NCBI GenBank assembly: GCA_021521415.1 | Contig: JAIQDT010009144.1 | Location: 19,751 to 83,750, forward strand | DNA: 64,000 nt | From: Bidens hawaiensis | Taxonomy: Eukaryota > Streptophyta > Magnoliopsida > Asterales > Asteraceae | Direction: 5' to 3' | Shown: in pieces, positions 10,309 through 20,683 of the stretch | Layout: each line of letters starts with the position of its first letter | Numbering within the stretch: position 1 is the first letter of the stretch | Notes under the pieces: model-generated | Database searches by the model: none | Told to the model about the DNA's origin: nothing | Seen by the model: the letters and a program-made list of their open reading frames with translations, nothing else | Made by a program: the position numbers and the translations under genes

Positions 10309-11385
10309 CTAATTTTCTTCGCTACCCGATCCCGAGCTATTTCTTAGGTAATCGTCGTACGCGGCTTCTTCATCGGTCATTGGTTGAGTGTGTCCTTCAT
10401 TGACCTCGTCTTCATACAAGCCCGCTTCATACTCCATTTCCCCCTCGAGTGAGCGTTGATGTTGTGCCCTATCTAAAGAGTCCAAGTAATCCTTGTAGCA
10501 AATCGACATCTCTATAGCTGGTGCAGTGAGTCGAGTCCTCCTAATCGATATAACCCTGCCAGAAACAGAAAAAGCAGACTCTGAAGCTACCGTGGAAGCT
10601 TGGACCGTTAGTAAATCTTTGGCCATGGCGGCGAGGATCAGAAACTCATCCTCCTTACCTCTCCACCAAACCAGCAAATCAAGACTTCTAAATTCATCCG
10701 GAGTCATGTGTTTCACAAAGTTGGTACCACCATACCTTCCAAGTTCACTGCTTGGGGTGTTTACCCTTTGACGTTTACCGGCGTCTTCCCAAATCATGTA
10801 GTACATCCCCATTTCAAGTTCGGTTTGGGATTGGGATTGGGCAACAGCTCTTAACGAGTCATGAATTTGGGAAGACGACCCGTATTTTGTAAGGTAGACA
10901 TCATACATGTTTGACAAGGTGGTGTTGAAAGCATTCTTTAAAGTTTGGCTATAATAGGGGTTTTGATCGTCGTTTAACCCAAGCTCATCACAAATTTTTT
11001 CTATTAAAGCTTCAACACCACCAACATTGATGCAAGGGTTTAACGCAGCAGCACATGTCAAAACAGCGGGTAGTTGTTGAAAATATTTTCTAAATTTTTC
11101 TTTCATTTTTACACCCATATCAAAATAAGGTGCACCCCTACAATCAAGTTCACTCAACTTTGTGCACATGACAGCAATTTTTGGTAAAGCAATGGGGCTT
11201 GTTGGATAGTAAACCCCGGATAAACAGTGCTTGCATCGAGCTTTTTGGCGACCGTTAGACAGTTCGCATAGGTCGAAATGTTGCCACACATCTTGGTTTC
11301 GTTTCGTGGGGATGATCCGAACGACCGTTATGTCTGTGTTCGAGGCACCCATGTTGACGGATGAAGCAGCACTTTGGGAGGCCAT
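10309..11385 (-). CDS. Shortened hAT-family transposase
   Basis: The minus-strand frame is open from 11571. I choose the ATG at 11385 (MASQSAASSV) because the upstream 62 codons are a low-complexity repeat of RLFHTRLF type. The product is 358 aa against about 650-700 for full plant hAT transposases. The N-terminus shows the start of a BED zinc finger (WQHFDLCELSNG with CKHC), but the two following zinc-binding His positions are missing. A middle segment around MKEKFRKYFQQLPAV resembles the end of the RNase H-like domain region. The C-terminus has the hAT dimerisation region (ILAAMAKDLLTVQASTVASE, SAFSVSGRVI, RRTRLTAP). The catalytic core between finger and dimerisation domain seems deleted, so it is probably inactive for transposition but could bind DNA or dimerise. 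Confidence 0.85.
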   Translation of the reverse strand: MASQSAASSVNMGASNTDITVVRIIPTKRNQDVWQHFDLCELSNGRQKARCKHCLSGVYYPTSPIALPKIAVMCTKLSELDCRGAPYFDMGVKMKEKFRKYFQQLPAVLTCAAALNPCINVGGVEALIEKICDELGLNDDQNPYYSQTLKNAFNTTLSNMYDVYLTKYGSSSQIHDSLRAVAQSQSQTELEMGMYYMIWEDAGKRQRVNTPSSELGRYGGTNFVKHMTPDEFRSLDLLVWWRGKEDEFLILAAMAKDLLTVQASTVASESAFSVSGRVISIRRTRLTAPAIEMSICYKDYLDSLDRAQHQRSLEGEMEYEAGLYEDEVNEGHTQPMTDEEAAYDDYLRNSSGSGSEEN

Positions 11386-11395
11386 GATAATAAGA

Positions 11396-11560
11396 GCGTA
11401 TAATCGAGTATGAAATAAACGAGTACGAGTATGAAATAAACGACTACGAAATAAAAGCGTATGGAGTGGTAATGTGGTATAATTGAGTGTGAGATAACAA
11501 AATAATCGCGTATGAAATAAACGTTTAGAGCTAGTAGAGTTGTATAATCGAGTGTGAGCT
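11396..11560. repeat. Short repeats upstream of the hAT transposase
   Basis: Several imperfect copies of CGAGTATGAAATAAA and relatives lie directly upstream (on the minus strand) of the probable transposase start. They produce the RLFHTRLF-like peptide when translated, which is the reason for rejecting the longer frame. Confidence 0.7.
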
Positions 11561-11679
11561 AACCTACCCAACCTAAACTATATATAGTTGTTTGTGGGGT
11601 AAAATGTTAAAAAAAACGGCTAGAAATCAAGAAAAAAAGGGCAAAAAAGGACCCAAACGGTCATATGGCCGTTTTATAA

Positions 11680-11935
11680 CCGGTTTTTAGGTTAACCGGT
11701 TTTTGACCGTTAACCGGTTAACCGGTTTTTAGGTTAACCGGTTTTTTAATAACCGGTTTTTAAATTTAACCGGTTTTTTTTACTAACCGGTTCAATAACC
11801 GGTTTTTGTCCACGAATGAGTAACCGAAGTACTAACCGGCGGTTCAATAACCGGTCTAACCGGTTTTTTAATAACCGGTTTTTCTATTAACCGGTTTTCG
11901 GTTAAACCGACCAAACCGGTTCTATAACCGGTTTT
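11680..11935. repeat. Right subterminal AACCGG array of the hAT
   Basis: The mirror counterpart of the left array: many copies of AACCGGTT/CCGGTTTTT in both orientations, ending about 15 bp before the right terminus. Confidence 0.85.
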
Positions 11936-13926
11936 TTTGAACACCTCTATTTGTTACGGTGTTATAAATCAGTAAACAGTTTGATTTTATTTAATTGATG
12001 CATATGCGTGCTTGGTTTTGATTAATGAGTTTTATTATTCCACAATATCCTTGGTGATTGTTTCATAGAATAGGATTTTGTTAGGTCATCTACTGTGTAT
12101 TTCTGACTAGTTTATGATTGAATTCAAATAAGATCATAGGAACAATATTATTAATTAAACAAATAAAAGTGTGCTGCTAACCTAAAGTGTTGTAAAGTGA
12201 TAGGTTATTGTTAGATCTTTGTTGACTAAGATTGCTAGATTTAGTTCTTCGTAAGGAGCCCGTCTAAGTTTGATTGGTTAACAGTGTTTATCGAGTCAAT
12301 TGATTTTATTATACTACCTTTGATTTCCACGCTGTAAGGTAGGATTTCATTATAAAGGTACTCGTTCATAATTATTTAAATAACCGTAAGGGAGTTTGAT
12401 ATATAAAACTGGTGTGTCTTAAAACTCATTAGAAACCTGTAGGTGTCTTCTTGAAAAGGGTCAGGGGTCCTGTTCAGGTTTTCTTTTAAGCATCTATTTT
12501 ATGATCCTAGTTCCATAACAAGTATTTTCCAATTAATTGATAACTGCAACTTAGGGGATTCTAGCCTAGGTGGTTTTCATCATCATCTGAGTCAGTTGAA
12601 TTAAAGTGTTTTTCATTTTATTTACTCATTTTTCTAAATTAGATTATTTTATTAGTTTAATATTAGTAATTTAAAACCCCCTTTAATAATTATAAAAATA
12701 AATAGTTGTGTCGGTTTGTCGAGTCTAATTAGTTAACTTGCGTAATTTAAAGAGTTTTGTGGGTTTGATATCCGGACTTACTTAGCTTTACTAGAGTTGA
12801 TCGGTTCACTTGTCGGTTTGTATCTTAATCGAGTTTTAGAGAGTCTAGAGTATTAATTAATGTCCAGATTAGGGTTATTTGGTTAATAATTGTTAAACTA
12901 CTTTTAGCACATCAAGTTTTCACAGTTAAGACCCGTTTATTTTCAGTTTTACCAGACTAGAGCACCCCAACTTGACTTAAACCTCAAAATTAGCATATTT
13001 AAATTTTTGTTGCTCTTTTTGCATGAATAGTTAAGACGATCAATGGTATTGTTTATTCACATAAATTGAAGCATCAAATTTTACCAAAGCAGCGATTAGA
13101 TACGATTAAGATATAATTATTCAATTAATTAGCAAGTGTTCCCCACAACATGACATCGCCCCGTTATCAAGCAATACCTAAGAGCCATTACCATAGTTTA
13201 GCATGCACGAATTCATCTGTAGGGTTTACATATGACGTGTCCCTTGTGGTTCCTTTCTTAATGGTAATGAGACTCCCGCAAGGGGACCCCATATGGCTAA
13301 CAACGTGGATGATCAAGTTAGTAGTGTATTTGTACGTTTAAGTTTGAGATGATCAGTTTAATAATTTATGTTTGCTCTTTTTAGCTTTTTAATATTCACA
13401 AATCCACTTAAGGGATGTGAATACCCGGATGATAAATCACATACAGACCCATAATCTCCGGACCCGAGGCATCCCATCAATACAAGATTTAAGGTTAAAA
13501 AACCATACGCCAATGAAGTGTTAAACACTAAAGCTAAACATGTAAGATTTAGTTACATCACCGGTTACTTGCAAACTCTAACGTTAAACCTTACCAAGCA
13601 TCTTAGGATAATGTATCCAAATTTTAAAATTCATATTATTTTTATATTCAGACCAAAAATTGAGGCTTGCGTATGGCCGACCTTTGATAACCCATTTTCC
13701 ACAAACTAAACTTTGTAGCCACCAAAATCCTATCTATTCGTTACCCATCTATCAAACTGCCTTTTCATTCTCAAGGCTCAGCATGCCGACACATCTCAAG
13801 TTAAGTGCATTTTCTTTTATATTATCTCATATTATTTGTAATTTGAAAAATCAATTTCCGATAAATATTATCATCTTCCATTTAAATGCAAACATTTTAT
13901 ATTCAAGGGAAATTTTCCAAAACTTT

Positions 13927-13929
<3 letters not shown>

Positions 13930-13987
<58 letters not shown>
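13930..13987. repeat. (AT)n microsatellite
   Basis: About 29 AT units directly abutting the left end of the MITE at 13988. Confidence 0.95.
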
Positions 13988-13989
<2 letters not shown>

Positions 13990-14530
13990 ATCAGGATCAT
14001 GAGAGAACCTTTTTGAAATTGAGAACTATGAGAACCATTTTAGACCACAAAAAACTTAAAAATAAAAAAATCATAAAATAAAAAAAAACACAAAAATCAA
14101 AAAAGTAAAAAAAAAAACAAAATTCTTATTTTATCATCCCGGTTTCATAAAAAAAACCTTTGTTTAGCTAAATTATATACACATATGCATAATATATACA
14201 TATATGTACATTTACATGTTTTTTTTGTACACATGTGTATAATTTAAGATAAATGATACTGTACATATGTGTATATGACGTAACTAAAGATTATATAAAA
14301 ATTATACATATGTGTATAATACGACGTTTTTTTTAATTTTTTAATTTTTTTTATATTTTTTTAATAAAACCGAATGAAATATAAGAATTTTGGTTTTATT
14401 ACTTTTTTAAAATTTTTATTATTTTTTGTTTTATGATTTTTTTAAGTATTTTTTCTTAAGATGTTTTTAGTGGTCCAAAATGGTTCTCAAAGTTCTCAAT
14501 TTGCAAAGGGTTCTCTTAGGATCCTTACCC
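13988..14530. mobile_element. MITE with long inverted repeats inserted in (AT)n
   Basis: The left end GGATCAGGATCATGAGAGAA and the right end read inward (GGGTAAGGATCCTAAGAGAA) are inverted repeats. Homology continues inward for roughly 150 bp per side (TGAGAACCATTTT, then A-rich DNA). The 543-bp element has no coding sequence, and its centre holds several palindromes of the ACATATGTGT type. (AT)n arrays abut both ends, so the target was a TA microsatellite, as described for Micron elements of rice; family membership is not established. Confidence 0.75.

Positions 14531-14607
<77 letters not shown>
14531..14607. repeat. (AT)n microsatellite
   Basis: An AT array of about 77 bp with one phase break, abutting the right end of the MITE. 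Confidence 0.95.
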
Positions 14608-14608
<1 letters not shown>

Positions 14609-15240
14609 CTACGACTCTTTACTACACTTAAATTTTGCATTTTGTCCTCAATGCAAGGATAATGACGAAATACAATTAATATAAAGTCAGAAAACATATA
14701 ACCAAAAAACCTAAAAAAATAAAAATAATATAAAATAAAAGAAAATAAATTAGATAATGGAAAAAACTTAGCTGGTAATATGCACATGAATTTGATGTTA
14801 AAGTCTTACAAAGTTGCCCTCCAACTCCGAACGTGCTTAGCAAACAGTACCTCATTCTCTTATGCACAAACGAAAGCGGAAAAAATAGGCCAAATAATAT
14901 CTAAAACATATATCTTATCAAACTGATAGATATTATGCATTCAAAGTATTTCAGCAAAACAAGCAATATATAAAAACATGAATAATCAGCAGCAAATAAA
15001 TAAACATAAGGTATATGGCTCTGCTGCTGCTCCATCCCCACACTTATCTTTTTCACTCTACTCTCCCTATTGATCCATCTTCTAGCTCGCTCAATTTTTC
15101 TTCAACCCTTCAAAACTTAAAAACACAAAAAAAAAAGGAAACTACAAAAAAGAAACTATTTCGTTAGTGACCCAAGAAGACTCAAAATAAAAATAACAAA
15201 AATGGTAGAAGAATACAAACTCTACGAAACCTCCGTACAC

Positions 15241-15941
15241 TTGAACTTAATCAGGAGGTTTCTCTTTGACCCGAAGCCTATCTAATCCGTCCAGTTCCAC
15301 CCGGGTACTTGTTAGACATTAAAATGTTTTTATCGATGGAATTGTAAAGTATTTTAAAAATCCTGAACAGGTCAGACCACCAATATTTAAACTTACTTAA
15401 CATGAACCAGATGCATGGCATGTATCGGCAAGACTGGTCGTGCTTGAACTTCAATGGCTTCTTCTTACTTGTAGACCATCTTCTAACCTGCAAATAATTT
15501 CTATTCGCAGATGCTCTTCTCTTCGCCTTCTCCCGCGGTTTTGATTTATGAACGACATTTATTATATGTGCCACAGGCCAGTGACGGGTGGTCTGTTGGA
15601 CAACCCTTAAGTGCTAAAAGACCATTAATAGTCATACTTATAATCAGTTTATTTTGTGAAATTGGATGACTACGTTTAAATGTTAGTTCATGTATAAAAG
15701 GTGTAAAAGAAGTGGATGGGATGCGTTGGAAAGAAGCTAGCCGAAACGGGGAGGTCGGATAACAAAAGATGGAAAAAGAACAAGAAAACAAGGAGGCAAA
15801 TAAGAAAGCCATTGTAGCATACGGTATCCACCACCGTAAGCTACGGTGGAATCTGGGAATAAACTCTGCCGTAAGGCAGAGTTTGCCCACCATAGGCTAA
15901 GTCAAGGACACCTCAAGCTACGGTTGGCTGGACGCTGTAGT
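15241..15941. other. Unassigned element-derived DNA
   Basis: The region contains a 98-codon minus-strand frame (15278-15574) rich in Lys/Arg that I do not recognise. It also contains inverted motifs around CACCGTAAGCTACGGTGG (15832) and CTGCCGTAAGGCAGAG (15867), a style common in LTRs of Tat-type elements. It may be part of an LTR or internal region whose limits I cannot fix. Confidence 0.4.
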
Positions 15942-16742
15942 TGTAACAGCCTAATTAAAATATATTTTTGGACGGCTTTTAAGTATCTTTATCATATATT
16001 TGAACTAGAGAAGACGTAGGGGTGATTTCAGGTGCTATAACTTAATTGTGAGTTGTGTAATCATTAGATATTCGTTTTTGATCGTATGTACTCTATAATT
16101 GAAGGGACGACGAGCCAAATTATGCTCGGCTAAGTTTCTTTATGTTTTCCCTCGGATTGTAAGGTTTCATTTTGAATATTGTATAAATGTTTATGTGATT
16201 TTTGTGATAATGGTTTAATCTTATTGATTTCATTGTTATGGTGTTCATGTATTGATTGATAAATTGTTAGTTTGTTAATTTCGTGTTCTAAACCGTCAGT
16301 TCTTGGTGCTATAGGCAATTGAGATTAATTGGGTTAGGTTTGGGGTTGGATAAATTGACTGATCATTGGATGATTACCTTGGGTTTTATAATCCAAGTAC
16401 TTAGTCCCTAGTTATCACACTCAATTACATGATCACGAACTATGTTTCTATAGTCCATCTCAGATTAAACGTTTATATTAATATTCGTAGAAACCTGAAA
16501 CCGAGGGAGAATATTTTCTCTCGTCTTTGATTTAAAACTTGTTAATTGCTTTTAGTTCTTTTGTTAATCAAACCAAACAATCAAATTTTTGAGTATATTT
16601 TCTTCAATTAGTTTTAATATAGTTGTTTTATAAAACTACTTGGTAACACATTTTCCACAAACTCCATGTGTTCGATACCCACTTACTGTTATCTATTTAG
16701 TGTAATTGGTTTATATTTGAGTGAGTCTACGACCTTACGTCA
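15942..16742 (+). mobile_element. Candidate 5' LTR of a Tat/Athila-like element
   Basis: The right end (ACGTCA at 16742) is well supported because a primer binding site follows directly. A TG start at TGTAACAGCC (15942) would give an 801-bp LTR, but there is no second LTR to confirm it and the true start may lie further left. Confidence 0.45.
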
Positions 16743-16746
16743 AATT

Positions 16747-16765
16747 TTAGCGCCGCTGCCGGGGA
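16747..16765 (+). promoter_or_regulatory. Primer binding site, GCGCCG..GCCGGGGA type
   Basis: TTAGCGCCGCTGCCGGGGA differs slightly from TGGCGCCGTTGCCGGGGA, the PBS found in many plant Tat/Athila-type and related LTR elements. It sits four bases after the LTR end. Confidence 0.85.
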
Positions 16766-16856
16766 GTAGTGTGCAACGTGTGTTAACTTTTATAGTTTTT
16801 GTTTGTTATTTTCGGGTTTGCGCTGGTTGTGTTATTGTGCATGTAACTACAGGTGT

Positions 16857-17700
16857 ATGCATACTAGAGGCTCTCGCAGGTCATCACCAGTAGTATTGAT
16901 CTCGAAATTGAACGAACACCTAAAACAAACCGAGGCCTACTTCGGGAGAACAAACTCCTTGGTTCTCCTACTACATCGAACACACACAATGGATTCATTG
17001 ACTCCCACTACGAGTCAAACATTGGCAACCACACCTCCACAAATTCCTACTACCATACTTACTTCATCAAGTGAAGTGAAACCAACCAATACATATGTGC
17101 TCACAAGTACTCAATATACATATTAAACTTCATCAACATTGCCACCTATTACCCATTTCTTTCCTACCTTCGGTCAATCATCATCCTAACAAAATCAACC
17201 ACCTCCATACCAACAAGAACCACCTATAGTGCATACCACTTCGATCTTTCAACAACAACCACAATCAAGATTTCAACATCAACCACCGACTTTTATGCAA
17301 TCTTTGAGGACATAAGGTGATGGTTATAGGAATGGGTTTGAAAGGGAGTTTGAGGGCTATGAAGAGGAAGGTTATTACACGGGAGGTGATGGCTATCAAA
17401 TGGGAAATCAAGGGATGTTTACATATGCTCAAAGGGAACAACCAGAATCCGTTGTTCAACAACAAATTCAACAACCACAGGTTATACAACAAAAAGTTCC
17501 ACAACAAGCTCCTTCACAAGAGTAACAATTTTAGCATTAATTGCACCCACCACCACTTCAATAATTTTCACCTCCAAGGCCCATGCAAAGGCAAATGGGC
17601 CAACCAAGAGTACCATTGGGGGTACCAAGAAGACATAATAGAGAAATGGTATAAGGAATTGAAACACCTGAAGAGCGTCAATCGATTGATCCGTTCATGT
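16857..17700 (+). pseudogene. Decayed gag of the Tat/Athila-like element
   Basis: Downstream of the PBS the conceptual translation reads GSRRSSPVVLISKLNE in one frame, followed by a Thr/Pro/Gln-rich stretch. Frameshifts and stops lead to a Gly/Tyr-rich segment (EEEGYYTGGDGYQ), a Gln-rich run (QQQIQQPQVIQQ) and RPMQRQMGQPRVPLG. Amino-acid composition and position fit the N-terminal gag of this group, though I see no zinc knuckle. The copy is dead, and sequence identity to the family is lost near 17700. Confidence 0.55.
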
Positions 17701-17948
17701 TGATCAATCACAGGATCTAGCTATATGATATACGTATATGTATAATAGGCTTGATAATGTTAACGAAGTGTTGAGTGTATAATTGGATAGAGTAATGGCA
17801 AGGGAGAAATACTTTAAAACACTTAAATTAATCTGTAGGCTGAACAACCTATATATAGAAGACGAATGCCATTCGTTTCGCATTCTATAATGAATGGCCT
17901 TCATTCGTCTTCATTACATAAGTAACAAAATGGTATAGCGAATGACTC
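17701..17948. other. Spacer with an inverted repeat
   Basis: The spacer contains GAAGACGAATGCCATTCG (17858) and, about 25 bp later, AATGGCCTTCATTCGTCTTC, which are partly complementary. No gene is seen. Confidence 0.4.
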
Positions 17949-18449
17949 TGTAAGTCCCGAATCTGGATCACTACAATATGATATCAACTCAAACACGATA
18001 TTCGTGCGGAATCCAAATATCGTGGTGATTCAAGAACAATAATACGAAAAACAATAACAAGATTAGATGATACGGTTTCAATGCATACGATTTTATTATC
18101 AATAAATCGTCAGATACATAAACCTATCCTTGTAAGCACTCTGATAGTTTGATGGTGGCTACTGCTGATTTAATATTGGTTAACCCTAACTAATAACTAA
18201 ACATGAACTATATATAGGGTTTCCATATACAAAGCCCAAAGGCCAAGCCCAAGTAAGCCTAAACTAGCTTAACCAAAATCCATAAGGATTTCGGTGTTAC
18301 TAGACAAACTGAAATCTATAACGATTTCAGTATTTCACCATCACAACCATAATGAAATTCTTCAACTCGTCTTCGTTTATGTCACTTTAGTCTTGATCAT
18401 GTCATGGCCTTTTGATATGCGTCAGTCTAACCAAATTATGGCCCCCGCA
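17949..18449 (-). mobile_element. 3' LTR of a minus-strand copia element
   Basis: The 501-bp LTR matches 23368-23864 in the same orientation. On the plus strand it starts TGTAAGTCCCGAATCTGG. By eye there are roughly 20-25 differences in about 490 bp, so the insertion is much older than the Tekay element at 49327. Confidence 0.88.
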
Positions 18450-18468
18450 ATCTCCCCCTTAGACAGAA
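18450..18468 (-). promoter_or_regulatory. Polypurine tract of the copia element
   Basis: On the minus strand TCTAAGGGGGAGAT lies immediately before the LTR start TGCGGGGGCCATAATTTGG. This is the usual AGGGGGAGAT style of plant copia PPTs. Confidence 0.75.
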
Positions 18469-20683
18469 TCTTTACATGAACATGATCAGCAACTTCAACA
18501 TCTGCATCCAATACTCTACCATCTCCTCTTGAACATGATAAGCAACTTCAGCATCTGCATCCAATACTCTACCATCTCCCCCTTCTTGATAGCATCATCC
18601 AATTTGAGTCTCAGATACTTCATATGCTTCCGTTGCAAGAAATCAGTCTTGAAAGAACAATCAACTTTGATAGAAAGATCAACCAAAATATTTAAAAACA
18701 ATCAAATAAAACAAAATAAGATAGACATATTTTTTTTATTATTATGATTTTTTTGAAAATACTTGAAATTAGATCATACCAGCTAAACCAACTATAACAC
18801 AATAACCGATATCATATTTCATTAGCTGAATACAAATTTTTAAAATGATTTCTTAACACATTTATTTCGACAAGAGTAATAAGAAGTAAAAATAAAATAA
18901 ATGAAATAAAATAAAACCAAAAAACGAAAAAAAAAATTAATCACACCGGTCTTCTTTTAATTTAGCAAAAATTTGGGATCAAATTTCAGTTTGATAAAAA
19001 CGCCGCCTTTTATGAAAAGATCCGAACATGAAATCATATTGTTTAAGGTGCTGTCACAAAAATTCATGTTCAGTGTTATTATGACATAAAGAAACAGTTT
19101 GATAGCAGGTATAACGAACTTAGCATGATTTTCATTGCATCAGTGATATGAATTAGGTTCAATTCGGCATAAAGCTCATATGGGCATCACTCATGGACCT
19201 GTGATGCCTCCTATCTCTTCTCAAAGCGTATTTGGCTTTCCCCATATCACTCCAATTTGACTCCAACCCCTTAGTGCTTGATCAAAAGATTTTATATAAT
19301 TAAACATAATTTTAAGCTTTAAGGTTGAACGTTGGAGTTACAAGCCATCCGGACTTACAGGCCTTTCATTCTAGACATGACAGGACTTACTTTTATGCCC
19401 CCATCTCTGTAGTTCTAGTTTGACCCTCTAAGCTTTTGAAATACGAATTTTTTAATAACACAATAATCAAATTTTTTGTTTATATTTTTTATTATTTTTT
19501 TATTTTTTTCCTTTTCTTTTTTTATAACTTAAGCAATAACTTAGAAACATAATATTTTTGGTGATCAAGACACTAATGGGCTCGTTTATGACTGAGTAAT
19601 TACTTTTCTGCCTAGCATTCGGAGAGATGTACATTGAGACATGCACATTTCTTCTAAATGACTCTCCACAGTAAATTTAGCATATTTAGTTTATAGCACT
19701 TCAACTTTTACGCATCATGGAAAGCTACCGTACAAATCAATGACTGTTCTAGAGCCTTTTAAGCTTAATAACTTCACCGTTAGGCACACATAACCAATTT
19801 ATCTATCATTTTTCAAAGGTTGGATCAATCTTCATTTAAAAATATTTGAAGCTTCAGAAAGCTGTTAACTGAATAATCATATCACTTTCCAGAGGGTTAC
19901 ATAAGACACACATGTTAAGAGCTCCCCGGTCACTCTTTAGTTTTTAGGTAAATGGCTATCCCTTATGACCACTAGTGGTTAACAAAACCAAACACATATG
20001 AGAATACATGTCCCTCCAACTTGGAATTACCGACATAATTTTAAGTGATATAATTCAAAACACGAAAAACACATCACAATCGCCCCAGATGCTTTCAGTC
20101 TTTAGATAAATGGCTATCCTGTGAATCAACGAGTAGATCACCGGACCAAACATATACAAGTATATGTTCTTCAAACTTGAGCAGCCGACATAATTTTAAG
20201 CGAAAGTGAATCTTGAAAAACACAATCAATTAAATATATATTTTTTAATAATAAACGCACTCACACTATTTTTTGAATTTTTTTAATTTTCTCCATAAAA
20301 ACACACATACTCTTTTTGATTTTTTTTTAATTTTCTCCCCCTAAATTTGTGCAAAAATTTTGACCGAAGGGAAAACTTTTATGTACAAATTTAACTTCAA
20401 AAAGAATCAATCGTCGAAACGTAGTATTTAATAATAATATATAATGAAGTGTGATAGTCAGCCAACTGATGTACTATCATTTCTCATGTACGTTTAAGTC
20501 ATTTTCTCATTTTTAAGAAACAAAATACACTATACTTGAAAAACTATACGTGAACATAGTTTTGTATTTTTTTTTAAATTTTAAAATTTTAAAATCTTTT
20601 TGATTGATCAATCTTTCATACCAAAGTGATACGATTACCTTTTATCTTCAAGACATCATTTTCCCATTTGTGAGAATCTCCCC
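18469..20683 (-). other. Non-coding internal region of the copia element
   Basis: About 2.2 kb without a recognisable frame lies where pol would be expected. It holds several similar passages containing GACATAATTTTAAG (near 20031 and 20168) and AAATGGCTATCC (near 19950 and 20109), showing internal duplications. Confidence 0.6.

Larger units (their letters stand above)
9469..11949 (-). mobile_element. Complete hAT transposon with 8-bp target duplication
   Basis: The element is bounded by a perfect 8-bp direct repeat TTTGTTAC (9461-9468 and 11950-11957), the target size of hAT transposons. The termini are inverted: TAGAGGTGCACAAA on the left and TAGAGGTGTTCAAA read inward on the right, with two mismatches in 14. 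The 2,481-bp element carries a minus-strand transposase frame and dense AACCGGTT motifs near both ends. It lies inside the LTR that starts at 8744, so it inserted after that LTR element. Termini and TSD are well preserved, but the transposase is internally shortened. Confidence 0.92.
8744..12850 (+). mobile_element. 3' LTR of a Tat/Athila-like element, split by a hAT insertion
   Basis: After the purine-rich GAGTAAGTGTGGGGATATT the LTR begins TGATATAAAG at 8744. It carries CGCGAC-type repeats (GGTCGCGTCACGCGAC near 9004) and a TATA box at 9165. The LTR body is interrupted by the complete hAT element 9469-11949 and resumes at 11950. It ends around TCTTAATCGAGTTTTAG near 12830-12840, resembling LTR 3' ends of this group, but no primer binding site follows, which fits a 3' LTR. 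The right end is approximate. Together with the left arm this forms the tail of one plus-strand element. Confidence 0.55.
12925..15240 (-). repeat. Right arm of the large inverted repeat
   Basis: The reverse complement of 6880-8530, recognised from CATATGGCTAACAACGTGG (13291), GCATTTTGTCCTCAATGC (14637) and CTGCTGCTCCATCCCCACAC (15026). It is longer than the left arm because the MITE 13988-14530 and its (AT)n flanks lie within it. The two arms are separate copies of one Tat/Athila-like family inserted head to head, or one inverted duplication. An RNA read through both arms could form a long imperfect duplex. Confidence 0.75.

Noticed and set aside
12840..12860. AGTTTTAGAGAGTC as a primer binding site
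   Set aside because: It lacks the GGCGCCG..CCGGGGA core; the LTR is better read as a 3' LTR.
13660..14016. 118-codon frame ending in a Tyr-Ile run, and the 78-codon minus frame at 14551-14787
   Set aside because: The tails are translated (AT)n repeats; the rest is non-coding arm sequence.
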